Shown here: piece after piece, positions 10,104 through 18,475 of the stretch
Layout: each line of letters starts with the position of its first letter
How positions within the stretch are numbered: the stretch's first letter is position 1
NCBI RefSeq assembly: GCF_003602235.1
Contig: NZ_QZVS01000091.1
Span: 82,819-146,818 of the forward strand
Direction of reading: 5' to 3'
DNA from: Cryobacterium melibiosiphilum
Lineage (GTDB): Bacteria > Actinomycetota > Actinomycetes > Actinomycetales > Microbacteriaceae
DNA length: 64,000 nucleotides
Notes under the pieces: model-generated
Told to the model about the DNA's origin: nothing
Databases searched by the model: none
What the model saw: the letters and a program-made list of their open reading frames with translations, nothing else
Position numbers and translations under genes: made by a program

Positions 10104-11255
10104 ATGACTTTCCCTTCCCCGACCGAACCGCTGCGCATCGGGCCGCTCGAGCTCGATATCCCCGTAGTGCTCGCGCCGATGGCCGGCATCACGAACACCG
10201 CTTTCCGTCGGCTGTGCCGCGAATTCGGCGCCGGCCTCTACGTGAGCGAGATGATCACCTCCCGGGCACTCGTCGAACGCACCCGCGAGTCGATGCGCCT
10301 GATCAACCACCATGAGAGCGAAACGGTGCGGTCGATCCAGCTCTACGGCGTCGACCCTTACACGGTTTCCGAGGCCGTCACGATGCTCGTCGCCGAGGAC
10401 CGCGCCGACCACATCGACCTCAACTTCGGCTGCCCGGTGCCCAAGGTCACCCGCAAGGGCGGCGGGGCGGCCCTGCCGTGGAAGCGCGGACTGTTCCGTG
10501 ACATCGTCGAGGCCGCGGTCACCGCATCCGGTGACGTGCCGCTGACCATCAAGATGCGCAAGGGCATCGACGCCGACCACCTCACCTACCTCGAGGCTGC
10601 CAAGGCCGCCCAGGGCGCCGGCGTCTCCGCGATCGCCCTGCACGCCCGCACCGCCGCTGACTACTACTCCGGCCAGGCCGACTGGTCGGCCATCACCACC
10701 CTGAAAAACACCATCACCGACATCCCGATCCTCGGCAACGGCGACATCTGGTCGGCCGGCGACGCGCTGCGCATGATGGATGAAACCGGATGCGACGGGG
10801 TCGTCGTCGGGCGCGGCTGCCTGGGCCGCCCGTGGCTGTTCGGCGACCTCGCCGCGGCCTTCAAGGGCGAGTCGCTCACGATCGAGCCCTCGCTGGGCCA
10901 GGTCGCCGCGGCCTTCTACCGCCACGCGGAACTGCTCACCGAGTTCTTCGAGAGCGAAGCCCGGGCCTGCCGCGATATTCGCAAGCACGTCGCCTGGTAT
11001 TTCAAGGGCTACCCGGTCGGCGGCGACACCCGCGCGAGCCTCGCCATGGTCGAATCCCTCGCCCAGCTGGGCGACCTGCTCGGCACCCTCGACGGCGACC
11101 TGCCCTACCCGGGCGCCGGTGCCGAAGGGCCGCGCGGCCGGGCGGGCTCGCCGAAGAAGACGTCCCTGCCGCAGTACTGGCTCGAGTCGCGCGAACTGGT
11201 CGGCCGGGACCGCGTCAACTTGACCGAGGGCGAAGGGGATACCAGCGGTGGCTAA
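10104..11255 (+). CDS. dusB: tRNA-dihydrouridine synthase
   Basis: This 383-residue FMN-dependent enzyme reduces uridines in tRNA D-loops. The barrel opens with APMAGITNTAFRRLCREFG. The catalytic Cys is in LNFGCPVPKVTRKGGGAAL, and the FMN phosphate loop is GNGDIWS. It has the C-terminal helical tRNA-binding domain and the usual length for the DusB group. It overlaps dgt by 8 nt. The dus-dgt-dnaG order is conserved in actinobacteria. Confidence 0.94.
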   Translation: MTFPSPTEPLRIGPLELDIPVVLAPMAGITNTAFRRLCREFGAGLYVSEMITSRALVERTRESMRLINHHESETVRSIQLYGVDPYTVSEAVTMLVAEDRADHIDLNFGCPVPKVTRKGGGAALPWKRGLFRDIVEAAVTASGDVPLTIKMRKGIDADHLTYLEAAKAAQGAGVSAIALHARTAADYYSGQADWSAITTLKNTITDIPILGNGDIWSAGDALRMMDETGCDGVVVGRGCLGRPWLFGDLAAAFKGESLTIEPSLGQVAAAFYRHAELLTEFFESEARACRDIRKHVAWYFKGYPVGGDTRASLAMVESLAQLGDLLGTLDGDLPYPGAGAEGPRGRAGSPKKTSLPQYWLESRELVGRDRVNLTEGEGDTSGG

Positions 11256-12498
11256 CGGCAACGGGTACAACGAACACGACGAGGCACGCTGGTTTCCCGA
11301 GGAACACAGCTCCCGTCGCAGCGATTTTGCGCGCGATCGCGCCCGCCTGCTGCACTCGAGCGCCCTGCGCCGCCTCGCGGCGAAGACGCAGGTGCTCAGC
11401 CCCACGGCCGGCCTCGATTTCGCCCGCAATCGCCTCACGCACTCCCTCGAGGTGGCGCAGGTCGGGCGTGAGATCGCGCACCGGCTCGGCGTCGACCCCG
11501 ACATCGTCGACACCGCCTGCCTCGCGCACGACATCGGGCATCCGCCGTTCGGACACAACGGCGAGAAGGCCCTGAACACCTGGTCCGCCGACATCGGCGG
11601 CTTCGAGGGCAACGCGCAGACCCTGCGCCTGCTGACCCGCCTCGAGCCGAAGGTCTTCGGGGCGGATGGCCGCTCCTACGGCCTCAACCTCACCCGCGCG
11701 AGCCTCGACGCCAGCTGCAAATACCCGTGGCCGGTCAACTCCTCGGTCGCCGACCCCAGCGGCCGCGCCAAGTACGGCTTCTACGAAGACGACCTGCCCG
11801 CCTTCGACTGGCTGCGCGACCAGGCTCCGCCCCGCCAGCTCTGCATCGAAGCGCAGGTCATGGACCTCTCCGACGACATCGCCTACTCCGTGCACGACTT
11901 CGAAGACGCGATCGTCAACGGATACGTCGACGTCGCCCTGCTCAGCAGCCGCGCCAAGCACGACGAACTGCTCGCGACGATGTCGGAGTGGGTCGGCGAC
12001 GACATGTCCGAGAACGACCTGCAGAAAGCGTTCAACCGGCTCGACGCACTGGATGTCTGGCTCGACGGCTGGACCGCCGGCCGCCGCGACCAGGGCCGCC
12101 TGAAGAACCTCACCAGCCAGCTGATCGGCCGGTTCAGCGGCGCCGCGGTGCGGGCGACCCGACAGGAGTTCCCGGCGGAGAACTTCATCCGTTTTGGAGC
12201 GCACGTTGTCGTGCCACGCGAGATCCAGGCCGAGATCGCCGTGCTCAAGGGCATCGTCGCCGCGTTCGTGATGACGCGCAACACCCGCAAGCCGATCTAC
12301 GTGCAGCAACGCCAGGTGCTCACCCTGCTCGCCGACCGGCTGCTTGAGACCGGCGACCAGCACCTCGACCCCGGATCCCAGGAGGACTGGGCCGCGGCCA
12401 CCGACGATGCCGCCCGCAAGCGGGTCGTCGTCGACCAGGTCGCGAGCCTCACCGACCAGTCGGCACTGGCCTGGTACGAACACCTCGTGCAGGCCTGA
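11248..12498 (+). CDS. dgt: dGTP triphosphohydrolase
   Basis: This 416-residue HD-domain dNTPase splits dGTP to deoxyguanosine and triphosphate. The metal ligands are visible as NRLTHSLEVAQVG, CLAHDIGHPPFGHNGE and, farther on, DDIAYSVHDFEDA. The GTG start lies within the end of dusB with AAGGGG upstream. The stop is followed at once by the dnaG ATG (TGATG), so translation is coupled. The link to primase makes sense through control of dNTP levels. Confidence 0.94.
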   Translation: MANGNGYNEHDEARWFPEEHSSRRSDFARDRARLLHSSALRRLAAKTQVLSPTAGLDFARNRLTHSLEVAQVGREIAHRLGVDPDIVDTACLAHDIGHPPFGHNGEKALNTWSADIGGFEGNAQTLRLLTRLEPKVFGADGRSYGLNLTRASLDASCKYPWPVNSSVADPSGRAKYGFYEDDLPAFDWLRDQAPPRQLCIEAQVMDLSDDIAYSVHDFEDAIVNGYVDVALLSSRAKHDELLATMSEWVGDDMSENDLQKAFNRLDALDVWLDGWTAGRRDQGRLKNLTSQLIGRFSGAAVRATRQEFPAENFIRFGAHVVVPREIQAEIAVLKGIVAAFVMTRNTRKPIYVQQRQVLTLLADRLLETGDQHLDPGSQEDWAAATDDAARKRVVVDQVASLTDQSALAWYEHLVQA

Positions 12499-14420
12499 TG
12501 GCCGGGCTCATTCGCCAGAGCGATATCGAAGAGGTCAAGGCCCGCACCAACCTCGCCGATATCATCGGCGACTACGTCACCCTCAAGTCCGCCGGCATCG
12601 GATCGCTCAAGGGCCTGTGCCCCTTCCACGACGAACGCACGCCGAGTTTCCACGTGCGCCCGCAGGTCGGTTTCTACCACTGCTTCGGCTGCGGCGAGAG
12701 CGGCGACGTGTACTCCTTCTTGCAGAAGATGGACCACGTCACCTTCAGCGAGGCCGTCGAGCGCCTCGCCGCCCGCGTCGGACTCGAACTGCACTACGAG
12801 GGCGGCACCGGCGCCGCGCCCGAACACGGCAACCGCGCGCGGCTGCTCGCCGCCAACCAGGCCGCCGCGGACTTCTTCGTCGAGCAGCTCGGCAGCCCCG
12901 GCGCCGAGGTCGGCCGCGCATTTCTCGGCAGCCGCGGGTTCGACGAGGCCGCCGCGACCATGTTCGGCATCGGCTTCGCGCCGAAAAGCTGGGACGAACT
13001 GACCAAGCACCTGCGCAATCGTGGCTTCACGACCGAAGAGCTCACACTCTCCGGTCTGGTCTCCAGCGGCGACCGCGGCATCTACGACCGGTTCCGCGGC
13101 CGGCTGGTCTGGCCGATCCGCGACATCACCGGGCAGACCATCGGCTTCGGCGCCCGCAAACTGCTCGACGACGACCCCGGGCCCAAATACCTGAACACCC
13201 CGGAGACCCCCGTCTACCACAAGTCCCAGGTGCTCTACGGGCTCGACCTCGCCAAGCGGGACATCTCCCGCAACCAGCAGGTCGTCATCGTCGAGGGCTA
13301 CACCGACGTCATGGCCTGCCACCTCGCCGGCGTGACGACCGCCGTCGCCACCTGTGGCACCTCGTTCGGGGTCGACCATATCAAGGTGCTGCGCCGGGTG
13401 CTCAGCGACGACAGCGGAGCGGGCGAGGTCATCTTCACCTTCGACCCCGATGCCGCCGGCCAGAAAGCCGCCATGCGCGCCTTCGCCGAAGAGCAGCGCT
13501 TCTCCGCGCAGACCTACGTGGCCGTGCCGCCCGAAGGCCTCGACCCCTGCGACCTGCGCCTGCACCGGGGCGACGATGCCGTGCGCCGGCTCGTCGACTC
13601 CAAGAAGCCGATGTTCGAGTTCATGATCCGCCAGCTGCTCAGCCAGTACAACCTTGAGACCGTCGAGGGCCGCGCGGCCGCGCTGCGCTCGGCCGCCCCG
13701 CTGGTCAGCGACATCCGCGACGAAACCCTGCGCCCCGGCTACACCCGCGAGCTGGCCCGCATGCTCGGCATCGACATGGTCGAGGTGTCCCGAGCCGTCG
13801 CCGGCGCGAAGGCCAAGGCCCAGGCCGGCAACGCGCGCGCCGACGGCTACCGCGACGGCAGTTCCGGGGGCGCGGCCGGCGACTATGGGCGGCACTCCCC
13901 GGGGCCGGGGGACGCGGCATCCGTCGCCACCATGGCCGTCGAACGCCCGTTCGCGCTCGTCGAACTGCCGGGCGACCCCGTCACCCGACTCGAGCGCGAC
14001 GGCCTCATGGCGATGCTTCAGCTGCCGGTCATCGTCGGCGTCGACATCGTCGGCCGGGCCGCGCAGACCAGCTTCACCCACACCGGCCTGGCCGTGGTGC
14101 GCGACGCGATCGCCGCAAACCTCGACCACGCCGACCAGGCTGACTGGCTCGAGCGTGTGCTGAACGACGTGCCGCCGCAGCTGGCGAACCTCGTGCACGA
14201 ACTCGCCATGGCGAACCTGCCCGAACGCAGCGAGAAAGAAGTGCACCGCTACGTGAAGGACATCACCATCGCCTTGATCGACCGCGACCTGTTGCGGCAG
14301 AAGGCCGAGCTGCTCGGCCGGCTGCAACGCGCCGATCCCGAGCAACGCGAGGTCTACGCGGTGCTGCAGCGCGAACTGGTGCGGGTCGAGGCCGAGCGCC
14401 GCGGGCTGCGCGACGAATGA
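12498..14420 (+). CDS. dnaG: DNA primase
   Basis: This 640-residue DnaG makes RNA primers at the replication fork. The N-terminal CHC2 zinc ribbon runs from CPFHDERTPSFHV to FGCGESGDVYSF. The TOPRIM core has VIVEGYTDVMA and FTFDPDAAGQKAA. A Gly/Ala-rich linker at about 440-480 leads to the C-terminal helicase-binding domain. All expected domains are present at normal length. It is the last gene of the dusB-dgt-dnaG unit. Confidence 0.97.
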   Translation: MAGLIRQSDIEEVKARTNLADIIGDYVTLKSAGIGSLKGLCPFHDERTPSFHVRPQVGFYHCFGCGESGDVYSFLQKMDHVTFSEAVERLAARVGLELHYEGGTGAAPEHGNRARLLAANQAAADFFVEQLGSPGAEVGRAFLGSRGFDEAAATMFGIGFAPKSWDELTKHLRNRGFTTEELTLSGLVSSGDRGIYDRFRGRLVWPIRDITGQTIGFGARKLLDDDPGPKYLNTPETPVYHKSQVLYGLDLAKRDISRNQQVVIVEGYTDVMACHLAGVTTAVATCGTSFGVDHIKVLRRVLSDDSGAGEVIFTFDPDAAGQKAAMRAFAEEQRFSAQTYVAVPPEGLDPCDLRLHRGDDAVRRLVDSKKPMFEFMIRQLLSQYNLETVEGRAAALRSAAPLVSDIRDETLRPGYTRELARMLGIDMVEVSRAVAGAKAKAQAGNARADGYRDGSSGGAAGDYGRHSPGPGDAASVATMAVERPFALVELPGDPVTRLERDGLMAMLQLPVIVGVDIVGRAAQTSFTHTGLAVVRDAIAANLDHADQADWLERVLNDVPPQLANLVHELAMANLPERSEKEVHRYVKDITIALIDRDLLRQKAELLGRLQRADPEQREVYAVLQRELVRVEAERRGLRDE

Positions 14421-14460
14421 GCATCCGACCGGCCCGGTCCCTACCTCGGGAGGGTTCTCT

Positions 14461-16095
14461 ATGACACCGCCGCACACCACGCCTCGCCGACCCGCGCTGC
14501 GCATCGTGATGGTGACCGGCCTCGTCGCCACCCTCGCGCTCACCGGGTGTTCGCCGCAGCTGCCCGTGATCGACGCCGACGAACCGATCACGGTGGGCAC
14601 GACCGGCACCGTGACGGCCCTCGACCCCGCGGCCGCCGGCGACGCCGGATCGTTTGCGGTACAGTCGCAGGTCTTTCCGTACCTGCTCGCCAGCCCCTAC
14701 GGCACCGCCGACCTCGAGCCCGACATCGCCCAGTCCGCGGGCTTCACCTCGGCGACCGAGTACACCGTGGTGCTGAAACCCGACCTGGACTGGGCCAACG
14801 GCAACGCCCTCACCGCCTCCGACGTCGTCTTCAGCTTTGACCGCCAGCGCACCATCAACGCGGGGGCCGGCGCGGGCGCGCCGCTGGCCAACCTCACGAG
14901 CACCGTGGCCGTCGACGAGACGACCGTCGTCTTCACCCTCGACACCGAAAACGACGCCCTCTTCCCCCGGGTGCTCGCCGGGGCGGCCGGCGCCATCGTC
15001 GACGAGCAGACCTTCGCGGCGGATGCCCTCACCAACGACGACGACATCGTCGACGCGGAAGCCTTCGCCGGCCCTTATACACTCACGCGCTTCGACCGCG
15101 ACAACATGCTCGAGTACCGGGCGTTCGACGGCTACCAGGGACTCATCGGTCAGGCCCGCACCGAGAACATCACCGTCAAGTACTACGCCGATGCGGCCAA
15201 CCTGAAACTCGACGTGCAGGAGGGGAACATCGACGTGGCCCTCGGCGCGCTCTCCGCCTCCGACATCGACGACCTGCGCGGCAACGACGCCGTCACCCTC
15301 GTCGAGGCGCCGGGCGGGGACATCCGCTTTCTCGCTTTCGACCCGAACAGCCAGCCGTTTGGCGCCGCCACGCCCGAAGCGGATGCCGCGAAGGCCCTCG
15401 CGGTGCGGGTGGCCGTTGCCGAGCTGATCGACCGGGATCAGCTCGCCGCCCAGGTCTACACGGGCAGCAAGCTGCCGCTGTATTCGGCCGTGCCGACCGG
15501 GCTGGTCGGAGCGACCGACACCCTGACCGGGTTCTACGGCGACGGGGATGGCGGCCCTGACCCCGAACAGGCCGCCGAAACCCTCACCGCCGCGGGCATC
15601 ACCCTGCCGGTCGCGTTCACGTTGCACTTCAGTTCCGAGCTGTACGGGCCGGAATCCGCGGCCGAATACGCCCTGCTCGAAGCCCAGCTCGAGGCCACCG
15701 GCGCGTTCGCGGTAACCCTGCAGGACACCGGCGCGGCCCAGTACGCCGTCGAGCGCCAGGCGGATGCCTACCCCGTCTACCAGTCCGGCCGCGAGCCCGC
15801 CTACGCCGACGCCGACAGCTACCTGCGGCCGGTGTTCGCCGACGACGCCGTCGTCGCTGCCGGGATCGACCCGGCGCTGCTCGACCTGATAGCCACGCAG
15901 GCGACCACGGTCGACGCGGGGGAGCGCACCGCCCTGATCGAACAGATCCAGGACGACCTCGCCGCGGCACTGCCGACGCTGCCGCTGCTGCAGGGCACCC
16001 AGGTCGCCGTGACCGGCCCGGACATCACCGGACTCGACGACACCCTCGACCCGTCCCAGACCTTCCGCTACGCCGCCCTCACCCGGGCACCCTAG
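14461..16095 (+). CDS. ABC transporter substrate-binding lipoprotein (family 5)
   Basis: This 544-residue extracellular solute-binding protein is of the peptide/nickel/opine family (SBP_bac_5). The signal sequence ends in the lipobox LTGC. The DppA-like fold is recognised from LKPDLDWANGNALTASDVVF, the usual "hinge" signature in this family. A strong GGGAGGG ribosome site precedes the ATG. Only one ATPase gene follows; no permease is encoded next to it, so partners must be elsewhere. A tandem repeat and a long palindrome follow the stop. Confidence 0.88.
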   Translation: MTPPHTTPRRPALRIVMVTGLVATLALTGCSPQLPVIDADEPITVGTTGTVTALDPAAAGDAGSFAVQSQVFPYLLASPYGTADLEPDIAQSAGFTSATEYTVVLKPDLDWANGNALTASDVVFSFDRQRTINAGAGAGAPLANLTSTVAVDETTVVFTLDTENDALFPRVLAGAAGAIVDEQTFAADALTNDDDIVDAEAFAGPYTLTRFDRDNMLEYRAFDGYQGLIGQARTENITVKYYADAANLKLDVQEGNIDVALGALSASDIDDLRGNDAVTLVEAPGGDIRFLAFDPNSQPFGAATPEADAAKALAVRVAVAELIDRDQLAAQVYTGSKLPLYSAVPTGLVGATDTLTGFYGDGDGGPDPEQAAETLTAAGITLPVAFTLHFSSELYGPESAAEYALLEAQLEATGAFAVTLQDTGAAQYAVERQADAYPVYQSGREPAYADADSYLRPVFADDAVVAAGIDPALLDLIATQATTVDAGERTALIEQIQDDLAAALPTLPLLQGTQVAVTGPDITGLDDTLDPSQTFRYAALTRAP

Positions 16096-16100
16096 CCCCG

Positions 16101-16154
16101 CCCGATCCCGCGAGATCCCGCCCGATCCCGCGAGATCCCGCCCGATCCCGCGAG
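16101..16154 (+). repeat. 20-bp tandem repeat
   Basis: The unit CCCGATCCCGCGAGATCCCG occurs twice in full (16101-16120, 16121-16140), followed by a 14-base third copy that runs straight into the palindrome at 16148. This could be a variable-number repeat. Confidence 0.9.
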
Positions 16155-16210
16155 TGAGCAGTTTTTGCACTTCCCGGGCTCGGGAAGTGCAAAAATTGCT
16201 CACTCGCGGG
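16148..16210. repeat. Palindromic repeat, copy 2
   Basis: This 63-bp near-perfect palindrome has a left arm CCCGCGAGTGAGCAGTTTTT then GCACTTCCCG and its mirror image ending at 16210. It matches the element at 4365-4424 in both arms (GAGTGAGCAGTTTTTGCACTT core). It lies just downstream of the binding-protein gene and can act as a terminator on the RNA level. Confidence 0.88.
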
Positions 16211-16252
16211 AGGGGGCGGTGCCGGTCGAGCGGATACCGCGGCTACAGTCGG

Positions 16253-16324
16253 ATGATGAGCTCCGTTGCACGGCCGCCCGTCCGCCCCTTCGACGTGTCC
16301 CGGAACGGTGCGGTGGTGGCGTGA
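16253..16324 (+). CDS. Possible 23-residue coupling ORF
   Basis: ATGATGAGC... encodes 23 residues starting MMSSVARPPVRPFDV. It stops at TGA 16322-16324, overlapping the GTG (16321) of the ABC ATPase gene as GTGA. A -10-like TACAGT lies at 16244-16249, so the ATG at 16256 would be at the expected transcription start (leaderless). The overlap suggests the short frame exists to bring ribosomes to the GTG start, which has no good ribosome site of its own. It may also be chance. Confidence 0.4.
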   Translation: MMSSVARPPVRPFDVSRNGAVVA

Positions 16325-17166
16325 CGCACGGCGGGGCATCCGCGGTGCCCATCGTGGCCAGCGATCTCACGATCGAATATCCGCCGCACGGTGCCAGTCC
16401 CGCCTGTGTCGCCGTGCACGGGCTGAACCTGCGCCTCGCGCCGGGGGAGGTGCTCGGCCTGCTTGGGGAGAGCGGATCGGGCAAGAGCACCATCGCTCGG
16501 GTGCTCTCCGGTGACGGCTTCGTCACCGACCCCGGGGCCGGCGTGCGCCCCGAAATCACCGGCGGCGACGCGACCGTGCTCGGGCATCCCCTGCGCCGCA
16601 TCAAGCGGCGCGCCCTGGCGCGGCTGACCTATGAGGTCGGCCTGCTCGCGCAGGACGCCGCAGACCTGCTGCCGCCGACCCTGACCGTGGCGGAGATCGT
16701 CGCGGTACCGATCCTGGAGCGTGACGACCGGTACAACCGCAAAGCGCTCGGCGTGAAAGTCGCCACCATGGTCGACGCCGTACGGCTGCCGCTCGCGATG
16801 CTGAGCAAATTCCCCTACGAACTGTCGGCCGGCCAACGCCAGCGCGTGGCCCTCGCCCGGGCCCTCGTTTTCGAACCGGCGCTACTGATCGCCGACGAAC
16901 CCACCGCGGGCGTCGATGTGCTCGTGCGCGACGCCGTGATCGACGTCATCGCCGAGCTGCAGCGGGAACGCCTGTTCTCGGCCCTCGTGATCAGCAGCGA
17001 CCTCGCCGTGCTGCGCCGGGTCGCCGACCGCATCGGGGTTATGCACCAGGGAGTGCTCGTGGGCCTCGGCACGATCGACGAGGTCTTCGCCGACCCGTGG
17101 CATCCGTACGTGGCGCAGCTCGCAGCCGCCCTGACGCCCGCGGACGACACCGATGACGATGAGTGA
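16321..17166 (+). CDS. ABC transporter ATP-binding protein (Dpp/Opp type)
   Basis: This ATPase has 281 residues from GTG 16321; an in-frame ATG at 16165 would start inside the palindrome and is rejected. Walker A is GESGSGKST, the signature is LSAGQRQRVALARAL and Walker B is LLIADEPT. The Q-loop is at LLAQDAADLLPP. It resembles the DppD/OppD class, in keeping with the family-5 binding protein upstream, but permease genes are absent here. The 3' end overlaps the dehydrogenase gene by 14 nt. Confidence 0.85.
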   Translation: MTHGGASAVPIVASDLTIEYPPHGASPACVAVHGLNLRLAPGEVLGLLGESGSGKSTIARVLSGDGFVTDPGAGVRPEITGGDATVLGHPLRRIKRRALARLTYEVGLLAQDAADLLPPTLTVAEIVAVPILERDDRYNRKALGVKVATMVDAVRLPLAMLSKFPYELSAGQRQRVALARALVFEPALLIADEPTAGVDVLVRDAVIDVIAELQRERLFSALVISSDLAVLRRVADRIGVMHQGVLVGLGTIDEVFADPWHPYVAQLAAALTPADDTDDDE

Positions 17167-18169
17167 GCCGCAGCCCGTCAGCGCCCAGCACCACGCAGTG
17201 CTCGGCACCCCGGCCACGGTGTTGCCTGCGGTGGAACGGCCCGTGGTCGGCCCGATCTCGATCCTGCCTGAGCCGACCCCGGCGTTCGCCCGCGCGGTGA
17301 CGGATGCCGGCGGCACGCTGGCCCCGCTGTCCGCGGCCACCCGCGGCCTCGTCTGGCTCTCCTACCAACGTGCCGGCGAGCTCGGCCGGGTACTCGCCGA
17401 CAATCCGCAGGTCGGCTGGGTGCAGCTCCCCTGGGCGGGTGTGGACGCCTTCGCCGGCGTGCTCGCCGCCCACGCCCGCCCCGGCCTCGTGGTCACGAGC
17501 GCCAAGGGCGCCTATGCGCAGCCGGTCGCCGAGCACGCCCTCGCCCTGACCCTCGCCCTGATGCGGGTGCTGCCGAAGCGCGCACGCGCCACGGAATGGG
17601 ACCCGGTGCCCGACGGGCGCTCCCTCTACGGCGCCAAGGTCGTGATCATCGGGGCCGGCGGCATCGCCCGCGAACTCATCCGCCTGCTGGCGCCGTTCGA
17701 GACGCAGATCACCGTCGTGCGGCGCAGCTTCGAGCCGGTGCCGGGGGCGGCCCACACCGTGCCGAGCGACCAGCTCGCGGCCGTGCTGCCGGGCACCGAC
17801 GTGCTCGTGGTCGCGGCAGCCCTCACGACGGGCACCCGGCACCTGATCGGCGCGCCCGAACTCGCGCTGCTGCCGGCCCACGCCCGGCTCGTGAACATCG
17901 CCCGCGGCGGGCTCGTCGACACGGGCGCCCTGGTCACGGCCCTGGCCGCGGGAGCGATCGCCGGGGCCGCGCTCGACGTGACCGATCCCGAACCGCTGCC
18001 GGCGGGGCATCCGCTCTGGAACGAAGCTCGATGCCTGATCACACCGCATATGGCCGACACGCCCGAGATGACAGCACCGCTGTTAGCCGAGCGAATCCGG
18101 CTCAATGTACGCGCTTACCTGACGACGGGCCGATTTGTAGGGGTCGTTGACCCCCATTTCGGCTACTGA
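17153..18169 (+). CDS. D-isomer-specific 2-hydroxyacid dehydrogenase family
   Basis: This 338-residue NAD-dependent dehydrogenase would interconvert a 2-hydroxy acid and a 2-keto acid. The Rossmann loop is GAGGIARELIR. The catalytic Arg is in VNIARGGLVDTG, the Glu is in DPEPLP and the catalytic His is in LITPHMADT. The start overlaps the ABC gene (an alternative ATG lies at 17159). The substrate is not deducible. Co-transcription with the transporter ATPase suggests a common substrate, but this is inference. Confidence 0.9.
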   Translation: MTMSEPQPVSAQHHAVLGTPATVLPAVERPVVGPISILPEPTPAFARAVTDAGGTLAPLSAATRGLVWLSYQRAGELGRVLADNPQVGWVQLPWAGVDAFAGVLAAHARPGLVVTSAKGAYAQPVAEHALALTLALMRVLPKRARATEWDPVPDGRSLYGAKVVIIGAGGIARELIRLLAPFETQITVVRRSFEPVPGAAHTVPSDQLAAVLPGTDVLVVAAALTTGTRHLIGAPELALLPAHARLVNIARGGLVDTGALVTALAAGAIAGAALDVTDPEPLPAGHPLWNEARCLITPHMADTPEMTAPLLAERIRLNVRAYLTTGRFVGVVDPHFGY

Positions 18170-18204
18170 CCCCCGGCCCGACGCACCCAATCTCGGCCGC
18201 GAAT

Positions 18205-18232
18205 TTGCGCACGGCCCAGATCTTGGTAAAGT
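18205..18232 (+). promoter_or_regulatory. Promoter of tRNA-Asn
   Basis: TTGCGC (18205-18210), a 16-bp spacer and TAAAGT (18227-18232) form a plausible sigma-70-type promoter about 80 nt before the tRNA, leaving room for a 5' leader to be removed by RNase P. Confidence 0.5.
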
Positions 18233-18313
18233 AGCAACGCTGTTCAACACAAAAACCTGTTCGCAGGAATGATGATTGTTTAGTCCGTACCAGGAAGTCT
18301 CTGGTGCACGTAT

Positions 18314-18386
18314 TCCTCGATAGCTCAATTGGCAGAGCAGCGCACTGTTAATGCGCAGGTTCTTGGTTCGAGTCCAAGTCGGGGAG
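18314..18386 (+). tRNA. tRNA-Asn (GTT)
   Basis: A 73-nt cloverleaf has acceptor TCCTCGA pairing with TCGGGGA, D-arm GCTCAATTGGCAGAGC, anticodon loop CTGTTAA (anticodon GTT), T-loop TTCGAGT and discriminator G. CCA is not encoded. Confidence 0.96.
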
Positions 18387-18390
18387 CGAA

Positions 18391-18427
18391 AGGTCACTCA
18401 GGGCTCCACCCCGGGTGGCCTTTTTTA
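18391..18427 (+). terminator. Intrinsic terminator after tRNA-Asn
   Basis: AGGTCACTCAGGG and CCCCGGGTGGCCT form a 13-bp stem with one mismatch and G-U pairs around CTCCA, followed by TTTTTT. It is one of the few classic U-tract terminators in the window. Confidence 0.88.
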
Positions 18428-18475
18428 GTCCCATTTTCTGGCCCAGCTGTAGAGCCGTGACGAAAGGCCCCGTTC

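Noticed and set aside
12297..14609. 770-codon minus-strand frame opposite dgt/dnaG
   Set aside because: It spans the real dnaG gene entirely; no protein family recognised.
16101..16154. CRISPR array
   Set aside because: Repeats are directly adjacent with no spacers and there are no cas genes; no CRISPR array was seen anywhere in the window.
16165..16320. Upstream extension of the ABC ATPase to ATG 16165
   Set aside because: It would start inside the palindromic repeat and encode non-conserved sequence; GTG 16321 fits the family start.
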